Source: Nectonema munidae (lineage: Eukaryota > Nematomorpha > Nectonematoida > Nectonematidae). From it: a stretch of 64,000 nucleotides of DNA. The notes below the pieces were generated by a model, which did no database searches, was not told the origin of the DNA, and was given only the letters and a program-made list of their open reading frames with translations. The translations under genes were made by a program, and so were the position numbers. Positions 22,762 to 34,629 of the stretch are shown here, piece by piece (within the stretch, counting starts at the first letter, position 1; each line of letters opens with the position of its first letter). The DNA is taken from positions 310,001 through 374,000 of the forward strand of contig JAUIRK010000165.1 in NCBI GenBank assembly GCA_030549495.1, in the 5' to 3' direction.

Positions 22762-25602
22762 TTAAACTGATTCCTGTTGTCTTCTAGTAACTAGTCTTTG
22801 TTGCCTGAGACCTGGTTGCGCATACTCTTGCACATGTGCCATATCTAGCTTGAGAAGAGCTTGGAGATTCTCATCAGTCAGTTTAGACCTGTACTTTGAC
22901 TTGGTGAAGTAAAGTGGAGAAGAGTTTTTCAGACAGATATGTGCTGCCAAAAAGGCACATGATCCGCTTAAGCATCTTTGAAAGCTCAGGGAAGGTAGAA
23001 GGCAATTCTCTCAAAAATCGTCCAAGGATGTCTGTTTTCCCATTCACTTCCCTGAACTTGGCCTTGAGCTCAGAATTGCACTGCAGGTCTATAAGCTCTA
23101 TTTGAAGCTCAGGGAGCGTCTTGCACATAAAAGGAAAAAGAATCAGAAAAAATGTGAAAAGTGACTTTGTGTGTTTTAAAGTCGCCAAACCTGTAATCAA
23201 ATTTTTCCTGAAGACTCACAATGGCATCAACATACTTCTCACCACTGAATCCCATGCCTGTATCCATGAGTGCTTTGCATGCTTGGAAATGACAAATGTT
23301 TTTCTCAGAGAGCTGGGTTTGCCATAACATAAGTTTTGTAGAAAGTGCCCTTACATTGTCATAGGCAGCACTGATAAGTTGTCCTTGGCCTTGTAACTTC
23401 TTGTTTAATGCATTCAGTTCTTGAGTAATGTCAACAAGAAAAGCTAAGTCCATGAGCCAGTTTGGATCATTTAGCACAGAAACAGCTTTGCCATCATTCT
23501 CCATGAAGGCTTTCACTTCGGCTCTCAACTCAAAATCTCTTCAGAGTGGTTCTTCAACTGAGCCAACGTACCTCAGTAAAGTAGAGTACATCCTTATATT
23601 CTGATCTTATTTCTTCCAAATAAGCGCAAAACTGCCGGTGCTTTAAACCTCTAGATCTGATATGGTTGATACATTTCACAATAATAGACATTACATTGTC
23701 AAACTTCAAACACTTGCTGCAAAAGGCCTGCCGATGATTAATGCAATGCAGAGCAATGGCCTACTCTACACCCTCTTCTTCTCATTTTCTGTGAACAAGT
23801 GCCACGAGTCCATTTTTCTTGATTAAAGTTATAACACAAGTTTTGTAGAAAATGCCCTTACATTGTCATAGGCAGCATTGATAAGTTGTCCTTGGCCTTG
23901 TAACTTCTTTTCAGAGTGGTTCCTCGACTGAGCCAACGTACCTCAGTAAAGTAGAGTACATCCTTATATTCTGATCCTATTTCTTCCAAATAAGTGCACC
24001 TCTAGATCTGATATGGTTGATACATTTCACAACAATAGACATTACATTGTCAAACTTCAAACACTTGCTGCAAAAGGCCTACCGATGATTAATGCAATGC
24101 AGAGCAATGGCCTACTCTACACCCTCTTCTTCTAATTTTCTTTGAACAAGTGCCACGAGTCCATTTTTCTTGATTAAAGTTATAACACAAGTTTTGTAGA
24201 AAATGCCCTTACATTGTCATAGGCAGCATTGATAAGTTGTCCTTGGCCTTGTAACTTCTTTTCAGAGTGGTTCCTCGACTGAGCCAACGTACCTCAGTAA
24301 AGTAGAGTACATCCTTATATTCTGATCCTATTTCTTCCAAATAAGTGCACCTCTAGATCTGATATGGTTGATACATTTCACAACAATAGACATTACATTG
24401 TCAAACTTCAAACACTTGCTGCAAAAGGCCTACCGATGATTAATGCAATGCAGAGCAATGGCCTACTCTACACCCTCTTCTTCTAATTTTCTTTGAACAA
24501 GTGCCACGAGTCCATTTTTCTTGATTAAAGTTATAACACAAGTTTTGTAGAAAATGCCCTTACATTGTCATAGGCAGCATTGATAAGTTGTCCTTGGCCT
24601 TGTAACTTCTTTTCAGAGTGGTTCCTCGACTGAGCCAACGTACCTCAGTAAAGTAGAGTACATCCTTATATTCTGATCCTATTTCTTCCAAATAAGTGCA
24701 CCTCTAGATCTGATATGGTTGATACATTTCACAACAATAGACATTACATTGTCAAACTTCAAACACTTGCTGCAAAAGGCCTACCGATGATTAATGCAAT
24801 GCAGAGCAATGGCCTACTCTACACCCTCTTCTTCTAATTTTCTTTGAACAAGTGCCACGAGTCCATTTTTCTTCCCTGTCATTGATGGTGCTCCGTCGGT
24901 TGTTATTTCAGCAAACCTTTTCCATGATAATCCGGAGTCCACAATAGCATTGAACAGCTGGCAGAATATCTCCTGTGCAGTAGTCTGCCCATGCATTGGC
25001 ATAAATGTAAGCAACTCTTGAGTAACTTCAAAACTGTGATCAACATCACGGATCCACATTGCAAACTGTGCAGTGTCAGTGATATCTGTGCTCTCATCAA
25101 GAGCGACTGAAAAGTTTGGCCATCCCAGGCAGGTGGCTGCATATGTCACATGACCTGTCACAAATTCGCTCTGCCACTGTGTTGGCTGAAAGACTGATAT
25201 TGCTAAGCTGACTCTTTTTTTCTGGACAGACTATACTTTCAGCTTGTAACATGCACTTTTTGATAAATTCACCATCTGTAAATGGCTTTTTCGCCTTTGC
25301 AATCATCTCACTCACTACATAGCTAACTTCAACTCCTGCACACTGTCTTTGCATGCTTTCTTAAAAAAATATTGTTGCCTGAGTAGACATGTTTTAAGAC
25401 TGGTGACTCTGTCCTCTCTCTCATTTCCTTTGTATTTTTCGTACACCTCAGAGTGTCGAGTAGAGTAATGACATTTGATATTATATTCTTTGACCGCTGC
25501 AAGTTTGTCTGTACATATGAGACAGGTTGTATTGAGAATGAAAAAAGTTTTTTGATGCAAAAATTTTTTTATTGGTTGAAATAAATACACTATTACATAC
25601 AT
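22762..25602 (-). pseudogene. hAT transposase, GTF2IRD2-like, broken
   Basis: Read right to left, the pieces follow family order. At 25315-25602 there is an N-terminal zinc-binding region (LNTTCLICTDKLAAVKEYN then CHYSTRH). At 25097-25354 is the linker with AKKPFTDGEFIKKCMLQAES and VCPEKKSQL. At 24814-25161 is the catalytic core start FSVALDESTDITDTAQFAMW with ITTDGAPSMTGKKNG. At 23109-23528 is LNDPNWLMDLAFLVDIT with LNKKLQGQGQL. At 22762-23200 is the C-terminal region including KLTDENLQALLKLD. In-frame stops and frame changes separate the pieces. One stop (TAG) just after LEEEGVE, where relatives read on with AIALHCI, is present in the original copy and all repeat copies. The gene is further interrupted by the 351-bp array at 23821-24873. 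It would have encoded a transposase acting on the element's own ends; here it is dead. Confidence 0.88.
23821..24873 (-). repeat. Three tandem 351-bp copies inside the hAT transposase gene
   Basis: The start phrase GATTAAAGTTATAACACAAG recurs at 23821, 24172 and 24523, exactly 351 bp apart, and the array ends at 24873 where unique transposase sequence resumes. I see essentially no differences between the three units. Each unit is a shortened version of the gene segment 23326-23820: the part after CTTGTAACTTCTT joins directly to TTCAGAGTGGTTC (about 135 bp missing), and a further short piece (about 20 bp) near ATAAGTGCACCTC is missing. The deleted form therefore arose before, or as part of, the amplification. 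Confidence 0.92.
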
Positions 25603-26382
25603 GCATGCGAAATATGTGAATTAAATATATTGAGATTTTGTTGTTTTGCTTTTTAATAATTTTCGTATGTGCACATGTACACGCATAAACAGATCTACAT
25701 GGACTAATATTTTGGTCTGTAAACTAATTAGTGAATTAAAGTGCGTGAATATGCTGGGGTTTTGGTCGGCAGCTTTATAGAAGTCACCGATGATAAAGCG
25801 GTCTCCATCTTCTGATGTCGCGTGCCGCACTGTCACTAAACTTTGAAATCAAGTTGGGGGCCACAAAATATTATTCCGAGGGCCGCAGTTCGCCCGCGGG
25901 CCGGGACTTTGAGATCTCTGTTCTAGAGACTAGAAAAATGTCGAAAATACCTGAGTCTGATTTTTAAGAATATTGCTAATTCAAGTTATACGTAACTCAA
26001 TTTAATCGGCTCACTTTATTTTTTAGAGTTTAGATTACCCATCTTTCTCAACTTCCTTATTTCATTTGTGTGCTACTTTTAACTTCCATTAAAGTCCAAT
26101 TTTGTTCACCATTTACCAGAACTGATATCATACAAGAAGAGTTTAACACTCCCTTTATTTTGAGAAACATGTCCGTGGTACTCAGAACACAGTTTAGAAC
26201 TTTAAACTTATCCAATATAACCTTTATTTTAAATTCTACTGCGTCATTGGCATCTGAGTTAGAATTAATTAATTTCTCCTTTAATATATACAGAATTTTA
26301 ATAACTAACTTTTGATTTCTCTAAGTAACTGTTTTTCTTGTAAATTTCAATAATTATTATTAATGGTTAGGGTCAGTGTAGG

Positions 26383-26729
26383 TCTAATCTAACCCTGTTA
26401 AGAATAAGAGATTTTTAAGCTTAGGGTTAGATAATGTCATTTTTAAAATGTATTTGCAAAAAGAATGAAAGATTTTTTAGGCTTAGGGTTAGATAATGTA
26501 ATTTTTAAAATGTATTTTCAATAACTGAAACTCTTTAATTTTGTTGGCCCCGGACTACCTGCAAAAATTAAAAATTTAGTAGATTCGAATAAAGCTCTTC
26601 TTTGTTTTTACTATATTGCCGGGGCCAACAAAATGGTATCAGTTTTTGTAAATATATTTTAAAAATAAACATTAACTAACCCTACCCTAAACGTAAAAAA
26701 TATGTTATTCTTAACAGGGTTAGATTAGA
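26383..26729. mobile_element. Foldback/palindromic MITE
   Basis: The two halves are inverted copies. The outer ends TCTAATCTAACCCTGTTAAG (left) and the exact reverse complement on the right bound the element. The inner arms meet at AATTTTGTTGGCCCCGG (left, near 26537) and CCGGGGCCAACAAAAT (right, near 26618). The left arm carries an extra internal duplication of a unit of about 60 bp (CTTAGGGTTAGATAATGT at about 26422 and 26481). No coding sequence. A target duplication was not determined. Confidence 0.75.
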
Positions 26730-28515
26730 AAAGATAAAATTCATTTTTTAAAACTCTAATACTTCGCTATAGCAACACTATAACTATCATTAAAAATAGC
26801 CTTTCTATCCCTTTTCAAAAACACATTAATTTTTATCTTCTTCTCTTCCAAGTTTTATTATTTAAGAGGTGCACACTAAAATAAATAATTTATTTAGTTC
26901 AAATTTTTAAAAAAATACATTTTCGCCGACAGTCTGCTTTTTCAAACATATGCGCGAGAAAACGATGTAGCGTGAGGCAAAGAATATTTATTATTTAAAA
27001 TCAAACACGACGCTAATATAGAAACTTATCAAATTAAAACCACAACAAAATCTCAGTATATCGTATAAATATGTAGCTGAATGAATAATCGTAAACACAA
27101 TGACTTTGACCGCCTTGTCTCCCCATTTTTATTATATCAAATCGAATAGGAAGCACTCTCCATTACAAATAAGTATCAAATTAATACGCACGAGAATCAA
27201 GATATACTAAGTGTATTATAATGATTAATGATGGGTTGTCTGTTGCACGTCTTCAAATTTTGAGGCATCATAAGGTAATATTATCTAATATATAAATTTA
27301 ACATGTTTCTTTGACAAATAGTTAGTTTTTTAAATATTCACTCTTATAGTCTGTTATAGTTGTTAGTTAATCAATTAATTATTTGGATTTTAGATGGTTA
27401 ATTGAGTAGATAAATAGATATTAGATAGTGATAGGGCTTAGTTAATTATATATTAGTTAGGTCATTACAGAAAATGTTATTACCGGTTATGTTCCTTTTT
27501 TTACCATTATCAAGTGGGCAAATTTCTGGATCCCGGGATAATAAGGAAGAGAGCATCGTATAATAGGACAAATACTTTGAAGATGTAAGTCAAACAGAAA
27601 TATGTAAGTATTTAAAATGGCGCAAAAGATCTTAAATGGCGATACTTGATCGAGGTAATCTTGCGAGAGTTCTTTATTCTATGGTGTGGCAGAGTGTGTA
27701 GAGAGCATAAAAAAAGGGAAAGCATAAGAGAAGGAATTGAATTGACCTAAATAAAGGCATTTATATTTTAGTGTATCGAAAAGAAAGTGACAAAAAAAAT
27801 AATGAGGAGAGATGTTTTCGAAAAATATCATAGATTGTTTTCATAGCCTCGTTTTTCATTTTGTGATGAGTGCTTGTGGCAAAAGAATCATAATTAATAA
27901 TTTAATTAAGAACACACTTTTAAGAGTTTAGGATGGCACAATTTGTAACAAATTTCCTGTTTAAATGTAATGATGACATAGTAGATGCTTTTCGACCACC
28001 CCTCTAAGAGGAAAGCGAATGGCAAGTGATTTTGTGGTTGGAAATACATGAAATGTAGGTCATAATATATGTACTATGTATTCGTGATTATGGTTGTACC
28101 GATTAATATATATGAAGATTAATCAGTTGCTTACGTAAGGTAATCCATTGAATATATAAAGAGTATTGCAATCAACCAATCACTGAAAATGTAACATAGT
28201 TTAATTTATCACTTTATTTAGTAAATAAATTATTTGAAGTAGTAAAATGATATTTTACTAGCTTCAGTAGTATCATTTACACTGTGCTAGTATGTTATTC
28301 TGTATATAGATATGATACATATCCAAATCTTACACTCCGACTAATATGAATTATTTGTATGCGTACATGTGCTAGGAAACATATTTAACATGATTGATGA
28401 TCGAGTAAAAACTTTGTTATACTACAGCATTTATCTGCATCATTTGTCACCATCAATAGCTGTCTTCTCTTCATATTTTATCCTTCCATGCGTTCTTTGA
28501 GCGGATACATTAGTG
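26730..28515. other. Intergenic stretch, nothing recognised
   Basis: AT-rich, without identifiable coding or repeat structure beyond short runs such as TTAGTTAATCAATTAATTATT near 27360. Confidence 0.35.
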
Positions 28516-28517
28516 TA

Positions 28518-30350
28518 TACAGTTAAACTTGTCTAAACCGAAGTTGAAGTAAACAAGCAATTTTTTTCGGTTTATAGAAGTCTAGGTTGAGAGAGTGAGT
28601 ACAGTTGTGAATTTACTCAAATCAACGTTCGAAAGTCCTAATTAGATCTCCACTTCCCACTATTCTGCTCAAAGCCGGTGCAAACTACCTTCTGGTTATA
28701 AACACCCGATAATACTCACACATTGACCTATAGAAATAGTAAATAGTGTGTCATAATTTTTTTTGAAGTGTGAATTATTTAAAAAAAATATTGTTTCAAA
28801 GTTGTTTGTTTGAAGCTGAGTTTCTTCTTAATTAACTCTAATTCGGCTTCTTGTAAAATTTTAGAAGCAGCTTCGTAGATCGTTGTTTTTGATGTATTCA
28901 AAGCAAATATTTTCACAGCATGCATCATTGAAACCACATCTTCTATAGTGATAGAACTTTCCGTGGTAGGGTCCTGGCTACTTAAGCTTGAAGTCGATGA
29001 ATTTTCGTTTTCTAAATGCTCTTGCAAGATAACTTCTTTCCAATCAGAGGAATCATTTTCAATGTGAATATTTTTGTCAATATTTTTGCAAATCTAAATC
29101 AGTATCAGTGATACTAATGTTGAGAGATCCTTCTCTTCTTCTTCCATTTCCAAATTTTGATCACAACTAGTTTCACTAGTTTGATCAATTTTGACAAAAC
29201 TAGATAGAAGCACGAAGTAATGGTTGAAGTTTCTATTCCATGCTTCCTTGATCCAAAAGATGCCATCTAAAACAATGACTGTGTTTTCAAGAACATTTGC
29301 ATTCTGAAAACTTTCCATTTTTGCAATAATGTGCAAATTCAGTTGCTTTCGGTAATTTACTTTAAAAGAGCGAATAATTCAGTGATCTAACGGCTGCAAA
29401 CATGAGGCGGTATTTGCAGGTAATAACTTTAACTTTACATTATCAAGTTCTACCAAAGCATGTGATTGAGCGTTATCAAGAAACAGCAAAATGTTTCTTT
29501 GTTGTCTCTTCATATCCTGATCAAGTGTTTGAACCCATTGAACAAAAATTTTTGATGTCATCCACTCATTTCTATTATGTTCCAATCTCACTAGAAGATC
29601 ATTGACTTTAAGTGAGTTAAAACATCGCGGTTTTTTTGCTTTTCCTATTACCAATGGAGAAAGTTTTTCACCTGTTTGATTACAAACAAGCATTATAGTT
29701 AGACAGTCTTTAGAAGTTCTTCCACCCTTACATTTATCTCCTCTTACGGCAAGTGTTTTTGTAGACAAAGCACGAAAATAAAGCGCCGTTTCATCACAAT
29801 TAAAAACATTACAAGGCTCATAGTCTTTACATATTGAATCAATTCTTTCTTTAAAATTAATAACATCATTCAAATTCACATCATTTCTTTCTTCAACAAC
29901 TCAAAACGCTTTTATAGAGTGTCTGGCTTTAAAAGAGTCTAACTAACCTGTGGATGCTTTGAATTCGGTGAACCCTAATTCTTTTGCGTAATTTAAAGCT
30001 TTATCACAAATTATAGGACCAGAAATACTGATCTTTTTCGCCCTTGCTTTCTGAAACCACTTCGATGTAAGATCATTGATTTCTTCATATTTAGATTTAA
30101 CTGAACATCTTTTTTTTCTCGGGAACATAATTTTTGAAATGAGATGAATAGGAATTTTGTTTTTTCAAGATGTCTGATACGGTACTCACTCCAATACCAT
30201 ACTTTTTGCTGAGGTATTTCAATGTAGGTTTGGGTTTTGAAGAGATATCTTTAATCAGACTTAATTTATTTTTCAAATTTAGCTCTACACGAGAACGCTT
30301 TTTTATAGGTGGAAACATACAGGTAAGAAAAACTTAAAAACAGAAGGAAA
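28518..30350 (-). mobile_element. Tigger/pogo-type DNA transposon, right end not found
   Basis: The left end has TA-CAGTTAAACTTGTCTAAACC followed by GAAGTTGAAG, with a second TTCGGTTTATAGAAGT close by. This is the form of Tigger ends, with TA target duplication at 28518-28519. The body carries a jerky/Tigger transposase on the - strand (separate entry). No matching inverted repeat was found beyond 30318, so the transposase 5' side of the element is lost or too diverged. The right limit is therefore approximate. Confidence 0.65.
28779..30318 (-). pseudogene. Tigger/jerky-family transposase (CENP-B-like DNA binding, DDE_1), broken
   Basis: Nearly full-length transposase. The N-terminal CENP-B-type helix-turn-helix at 30097-30318 includes KPTLKYLSKKYGIGVSTVSD. 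A second DNA-binding region at 29943-30120 has KISISGPIICDKALNYAKEL. The catalytic domain at 29379-29879 has FNCDETALYF (first Asp), LLFLDNAQSH (second Asp) and LQPLDH (third Asp, about 30 residues on, where relatives read QPMDQG). The C-terminal tail at 28779-29336 is Ser/Glu-rich. All three catalytic Asp codons remain. From about 30128 to 28779 the pieces share one frame, interrupted only by a few in-frame stops (after KASTG, within the linker before the catalytic domain, after QPLDH, and near 29093). A single frameshift near 30120 separates the N-terminus. This indicates a relatively young inactivation. Once a transposase binding the element's ends; now a pseudogene. Confidence 0.85.
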
Positions 30351-30689
30351 GAAATTGTATCAAATCAAATAAAGTATTTACGTAAAATTTATGTAATGTA
30401 GAATGAAAGTAGATTTTTTAATCACTATTAAATGATGTAGTAGTGCACTAAATTTACGCACACTTGTGTTCAATTTCCTGTGCAATCTCTATGCCTTTAT
30501 CATACACATTCTTTTTGCTTGTATTGTTTCAATTTTCTGAAATCTCTAATCACTATATTTTAACATCATATGTCGTCTGTCACACATTGATTGCGCATCA
30601 ATTTTCAATGATAACAGTCAATTCATATCAAAGCAAGTCTACTGTCATTTTCATCATATCTTGTTCGAGAGGGAAACAAAAACACAGTG

Positions 30690-31053
30690 CATTAGAAATA
30701 GATCATCCGCCAAAATTTTTACATGCGCTTTACATCCTCATCCGCGGATTTTTTCATGTTAACACCCGCATCCGCAATTTAAAATCAATTTTTATAAATA
30801 TCTATTGAAACTTTTCGTATTTTTTGTTTAAAACTTACAAGATGTGTTATGTCTTTAAATTCTAGTAAAAAATGTAAAAAAGGGATTAAAAGATACTGTA
30901 AAATATAAAACATAATTTTTTTTAAATATTTTATATCCACTTTCGCATAAAAATTTATTTTGGCTACTGCATTCGCATCCGCTAGGATGTCAAATCTAAT
31001 ATCCGCTTCTGCAGATATAAAAAAATTCACATCCTATACATCTCTAATTAGAA
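30690..31053. repeat. MITE of the CCGCGGAT/ACATCTCT family, copy 1
   Basis: GATCATCCGCC, CATCCTCATCCGCGG, CACCCGCATCCGC, GCATTCGCATCCGCTAGGAT and CACATCCTATACATCTCT are spread through the segment. The same set occurs at 45850-46170 and 62935-63243. The right end TACATCTCT is shared with the copy at 63.2 kb. The left end is decayed. Non-coding. Confidence 0.65.
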
Positions 31054-31320
31054 AACTATTATGGCTAGTGCTATCATTTTTGCTTTCCCCCACTGAGCAA
31101 TATCTTTAGATATTTCTACGTTTTCATTTTATGCGTATATTCATTCTATAAACTTCATCGGCCTGCAATTTTTCTTATTTTATAGTCATTAAGTTTTTCA
31201 TTTAGCGTAAGATTAATTTTTATATGAATACCTGTTAAAATTGTCAATTTTCTATTTATTCAAACTAAAGTCATTGATTGAATTGTATTTTCTAAATAGC
31301 ATTTTTACCCTTGTTATTAT

Positions 31321-33123
31321 ATGTGTTATAATTGTGAATTTAATACTTTTTCATCTCGACACTTAATTAGATTGCTATCAAATTTTAATTTAACTAATAG
31401 AGAAAACAATTTTAAATTAAAGTGTTTTTTGAGTGGTTGTAATGTATCTTTTTCTCGTACAGATTCCTTTATGAAACATCTTAAAAGAAAACACACACTC
31501 ATCATTTTATAGAGAAAATGTGAAAGTTAAGACTAAAAATTCTAAAAATGAATCAAAAAATGAAGTAATTTCATGTTCAATAACAACTAGTCAAGAAAGT
31601 AATATGGTTACTTTAAAAGAAAAATCTTTTTTTGATTACAAAAGAAATTTCAATGAGAGAGAATTATAAAGTAGCTAATAAAACTATAAAAAAATAAGCG
31701 ATAGTTTTTCAAATCTTTTTGATAATAAAATTAAAGAATGTTTTGTTTTTTTCAAATTCGTTTGATATGAACACAAATCAAAGAAATCCCATTTTATTTA
31801 AATTCTGAAATTTTGAATTCTATGAAGGAATTGGATTCCCAACTTAAATTGAACACACATGTAAAAAAATTTCGATTTATTGAACCACTTGAATATATTA
31901 TATCTGACCTATCTATTTCACCAAAATGAGCTAAGTATCAATATGTTTCAATAACCAAAACTTTACAAAATCTTTTGATTTGCGATGATGTGTTTTTCTA
32001 TGCGATAAAGAGACATGTTTCTAATGATGTTTTTAACGAGATTTTTGTGATGGGAGTTACTACAAATCTAATAATTTTTTATCAGAAATTATTTTGTACT
32101 ATGATGACGTTACATTGAATAATCCTATCAAAGTCCTTCAATTTAAAAATAAGTTGTTCTTATATGTTATTGGGGAATCTTCCACCTAAATTTCGTTCTA
32201 AACTTAACATAATTCAACTAGTATTGATGGCAAATTAAGTTTTAATCAAAAAATTAGGGTTCTTATTCGTGTTTTAGCCCCATTATTAGATGATTTAAAG
32301 TTTCTTGTGGAAAATGGGATTGAGATATATAAAAATAATAAACTATATGATTTTAAGTTTGTTGTTACATCGGTAATAGGAGACAATTTAGCCGCACATT
32401 CCTTAGGAGGTTTCTCTCGATCTTTCAAGTCATTCCGGTGCTGTAGATTTTGTTTTATTCATCGTGACAATTTGCATAACGTATACAATCCGGCTAATTT
32501 TTCAATGCGCACTAAAGAAATGTATGAAAAACAACTAAATAACATCAAAAAAGATCCTTCATTATCTTCTCTTACCTCAGAATCGTGCTTAAAGCTTCTT
32601 AAAAATTTCAATGTTATGAATGGATTTCCTTCTGACATTTTTCATGATATATTTGAAGGGTTTCTTTGTTCTTTTTTTATAAAATTTAATTAAATTATTT
32701 TGCCAAAAACAATATATTGATAAATCAGATAAACCTAACATTGTTTTCATTAAAAAGAACAAAGTAGTTGTGGAGCAAGCAGCAACTCAGATATGGACCC
32801 TTTCAAGATTTTTCCTTTGATAAAATAGGTGATAAAGTTTTTGAATGTGATAAATATTGGAAGGCATAGCTTAAATTTTTTCATGATATCCTTTACATTT
32901 GTTCACGAAAGTTAGATCCAGAACATATAAAATTTATGAAAGAATTAATAATAATTGTTTTTTTATAGAATACAGAAATTTATTTCCTAATACCCGTATC
33001 ACTCATAAACCGCATTATATTTTGCATTATTTATGGCAGTGCTCATATTTTGGCCGTTTAGGTAAAAGAAGTTGGGTAAGAGCAAAACAGAGAAAAAAAC
33101 TAAATAAATTGTTTCATCCATAA
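31321..33123 (+). pseudogene. Unclassified C2H2/transposase-like gene relic, N-terminal and central parts
   Basis: At 31321-31512 a frame encodes a C2H2 zinc finger (CFLSGC, 12 residues, H-x4-H: FMKHLKRKH). Broken frames follow to 32300. At 32307-32693 a longer frame has SVIGDNLAAHSLGGFSRSF, then CRFCFIHRDN, and later LNVMNGFPSDIFHDIFEG-type text. At 32899-33123 a frame has FPNTRITHKPHYILHYLWQ. I have seen this combination (C2H2 finger, GDNL..HSLGGF, CRFC, and a KPHYILHY block normally followed by a RFE(A/S)KH block) in repetitive uncharacterised proteins of invertebrates that look transposon-encoded, but I cannot place it in a named superfamily. The expected next block is found at 36.3 kb. 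The copy is broken by several stops and frame changes. Confidence 0.5.
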
Positions 33124-33162
33124 TTCTAATCTCCGGTTAGACCCTAGCTTGCTGGGACAATA

Positions 33163-33767
33163 CCCGTTAAACCGATTATTATAAGTTATATAGAAAATAA
33201 CCCTAAAATGACTTCAAAGGCTATGATAAAGGAGGTAATGGAATGGAGGAGAAAATAAAAATAAAGAATTAAGATCTAAAATGATGTGCCAGGCTCAAAT
33301 TATACGAGCACCTACTCGCCCCTGCTTCCCCATCCCTTATCTTTGTGTTATAAATCTGAACAAACTAAATGCTTGTCTTGATGAACCACGTGCCCTAATA
33401 AAGTGTACTCGCATGCAGTACGTAAAGGATAATCAAATTAGATTTATTTACATTTTAGATATAGAGATATTTCACGATGAAGAAAGATTATTCCTTTGAA
33501 AAACTGCCCCTTCCTCCACCAAGACAAGGTGGGGATTGTGGAATGCAGTTTGGGTTAGATAAATGCGCAGCTTTCCATTGTGCCGGTGTCTTTGTTGTTA
33601 TCGCCAGTGCGTGCACTCCACAACACAATTCCTCTTTCAAAATGCCATAAATCTGCCTATGAGCCTAAATAAGGTATGGAAAAGTAGTTTTTTAAATTTA
33701 TTTCATCATTAACAATTAACAGCTCTTAAATACAAAATGTCTAATTATTCTTGTAGTGGTTAACGGG
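33163..33767. mobile_element. Candidate TTAA-type (piggyBac-like) MITE
   Basis: The left end CCCGTTAAACCG and the right end GGTTAACGGG (reverse complement CCCGTTAACC) form short inverted repeats. TTAA follows the right end (33768-33771); the left flank is AATA, a possible decayed TTAA. The interior has no recognised gene; a GC-richer part at 33500-33620 (GTGCCGGTGTCTTTG, CGCCAGTGCGTGCAC) is unexplained. Confidence 0.35.
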
Positions 33768-34154
33768 TTAATTGTATATACCAAGTCTTTCCCCTTAAGG
33801 AAATTCAGAGGTATAAAATTTACAAGTACTTGATCTTTTGAATACAAGTATAAAAGAGAAATGGGCAAATGTACCCCTTAAAATGGCGCATGCAACTGTT
33901 GCTTGAGTTAACCCAGTTCATCCGTAAAAAGGAGACATAAATTAAGCAATTTGAAATTAAGGCACTCTAGAATCAAGAAATCGCCTACGTCAGTTAAAAG
34001 TGACAATGCGATGAAATGAGTTAAATGCTGTTCTCTCTATAAATTGTTTGTATTTTTAGTGAAATTTAAGGTTTAGTCAAACTTTGTATTCTACAATCAA
34101 AGCATCGTTCAGATTTGACAAATTAACACTTAAAAGAACAAATTACGAACTGCT

Positions 34155-34286
34155 TTAACCCTTTGAAGAGGACCAGTGTGACACCCGTGTATCAAGAAAT
34201 AAAAATCGTCAGCTTTAAATATATAAATTTCATTGAATTAGAAAACCAGAGATAAGTCATAAAAATTCTGGTCCTCAAAGGATTCG
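34155..34286. mobile_element. Short piggyBac-like MITE
   Basis: The left end TTAA-CCCTTTGAAGAGGACC pairs with the right end GGTCCTCAAAGG, whose outer bases and TTAA have decayed (ATTCG). CCCTTTG ends next to TTAA are characteristic of piggyBac-superfamily elements. The interior of about 125 bp is non-coding. Confidence 0.5.
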
Positions 34287-34318
34287 CACAATTTAGGCCT
34301 AATTTTAAGGAGTTACAG

Positions 34319-34505
34319 TGCTCCGTAGCTCACGGATGCGCCCTTGAAGATAGCCAGGTGCGCCATGAAAGGTAGCCATGTGAACCCAAAGATTTCATCT
34401 GGATCAGCGATTCTTAACAAGGGGTGAGAGATAACATAACAAGAGGTGCGAGAAAGAACCAAATAATGGACAACATATGTAGTAGTAGTAGTAGTAGACA
34501 AACTC
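34319..34505 (-). repeat. Truncated copy of the 38.2-kb hAT MITE
   Basis: Reverse complement similarity to 38330-38520: shared phrases include GACAACATATGTAGTA, CTTGAAGATAGCCAGGTGCG and GATCAGCGATTCTTAACAAG followed by GGG. It ends in a TAGTAGTAGTAG microsatellite at 34480-34497. One end is missing. Confidence 0.7.
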
Positions 34506-34629
34506 ATTATTTCTCTGATTATACGTTATATATGTATATATTCAATTTATTCTACTATTACTTCTGCGTATGTTGTCTATTATTCATTTCTCCCTATTGC
34601 TTTACTCGCACATAAATTCATAAATTCGC

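Larger units (their letters stand above)
22591..25928 (-). mobile_element. Full-span hAT transposon (GTF2IRD2/Charlie8 type) with target duplication
   Basis: The element occupies 22599-25920. Its left end CAGTGGTCTCAAACTC pairs with the right end ...GACTTTGAGATCTCTG (reverse complement CAGAGATCTCAAAGTC). It is flanked by an 8-bp target duplication, CTCTAGAG at 22591-22598 and TTCTAGAG at 25921-25928 (7 of 8 identical), which is diagnostic of hAT insertions. GC-rich subterminal phrases (GGGGGCCACTAAAG on the left, GGGGGCCACAAAATATT on the right) are typical of the type. It contains one transposase gene on the - strand, broken in several places, and a tandem array of a gene fragment (separate entries). 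Both ends are well preserved, so the insertion is comparatively young. Confidence 0.9.
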
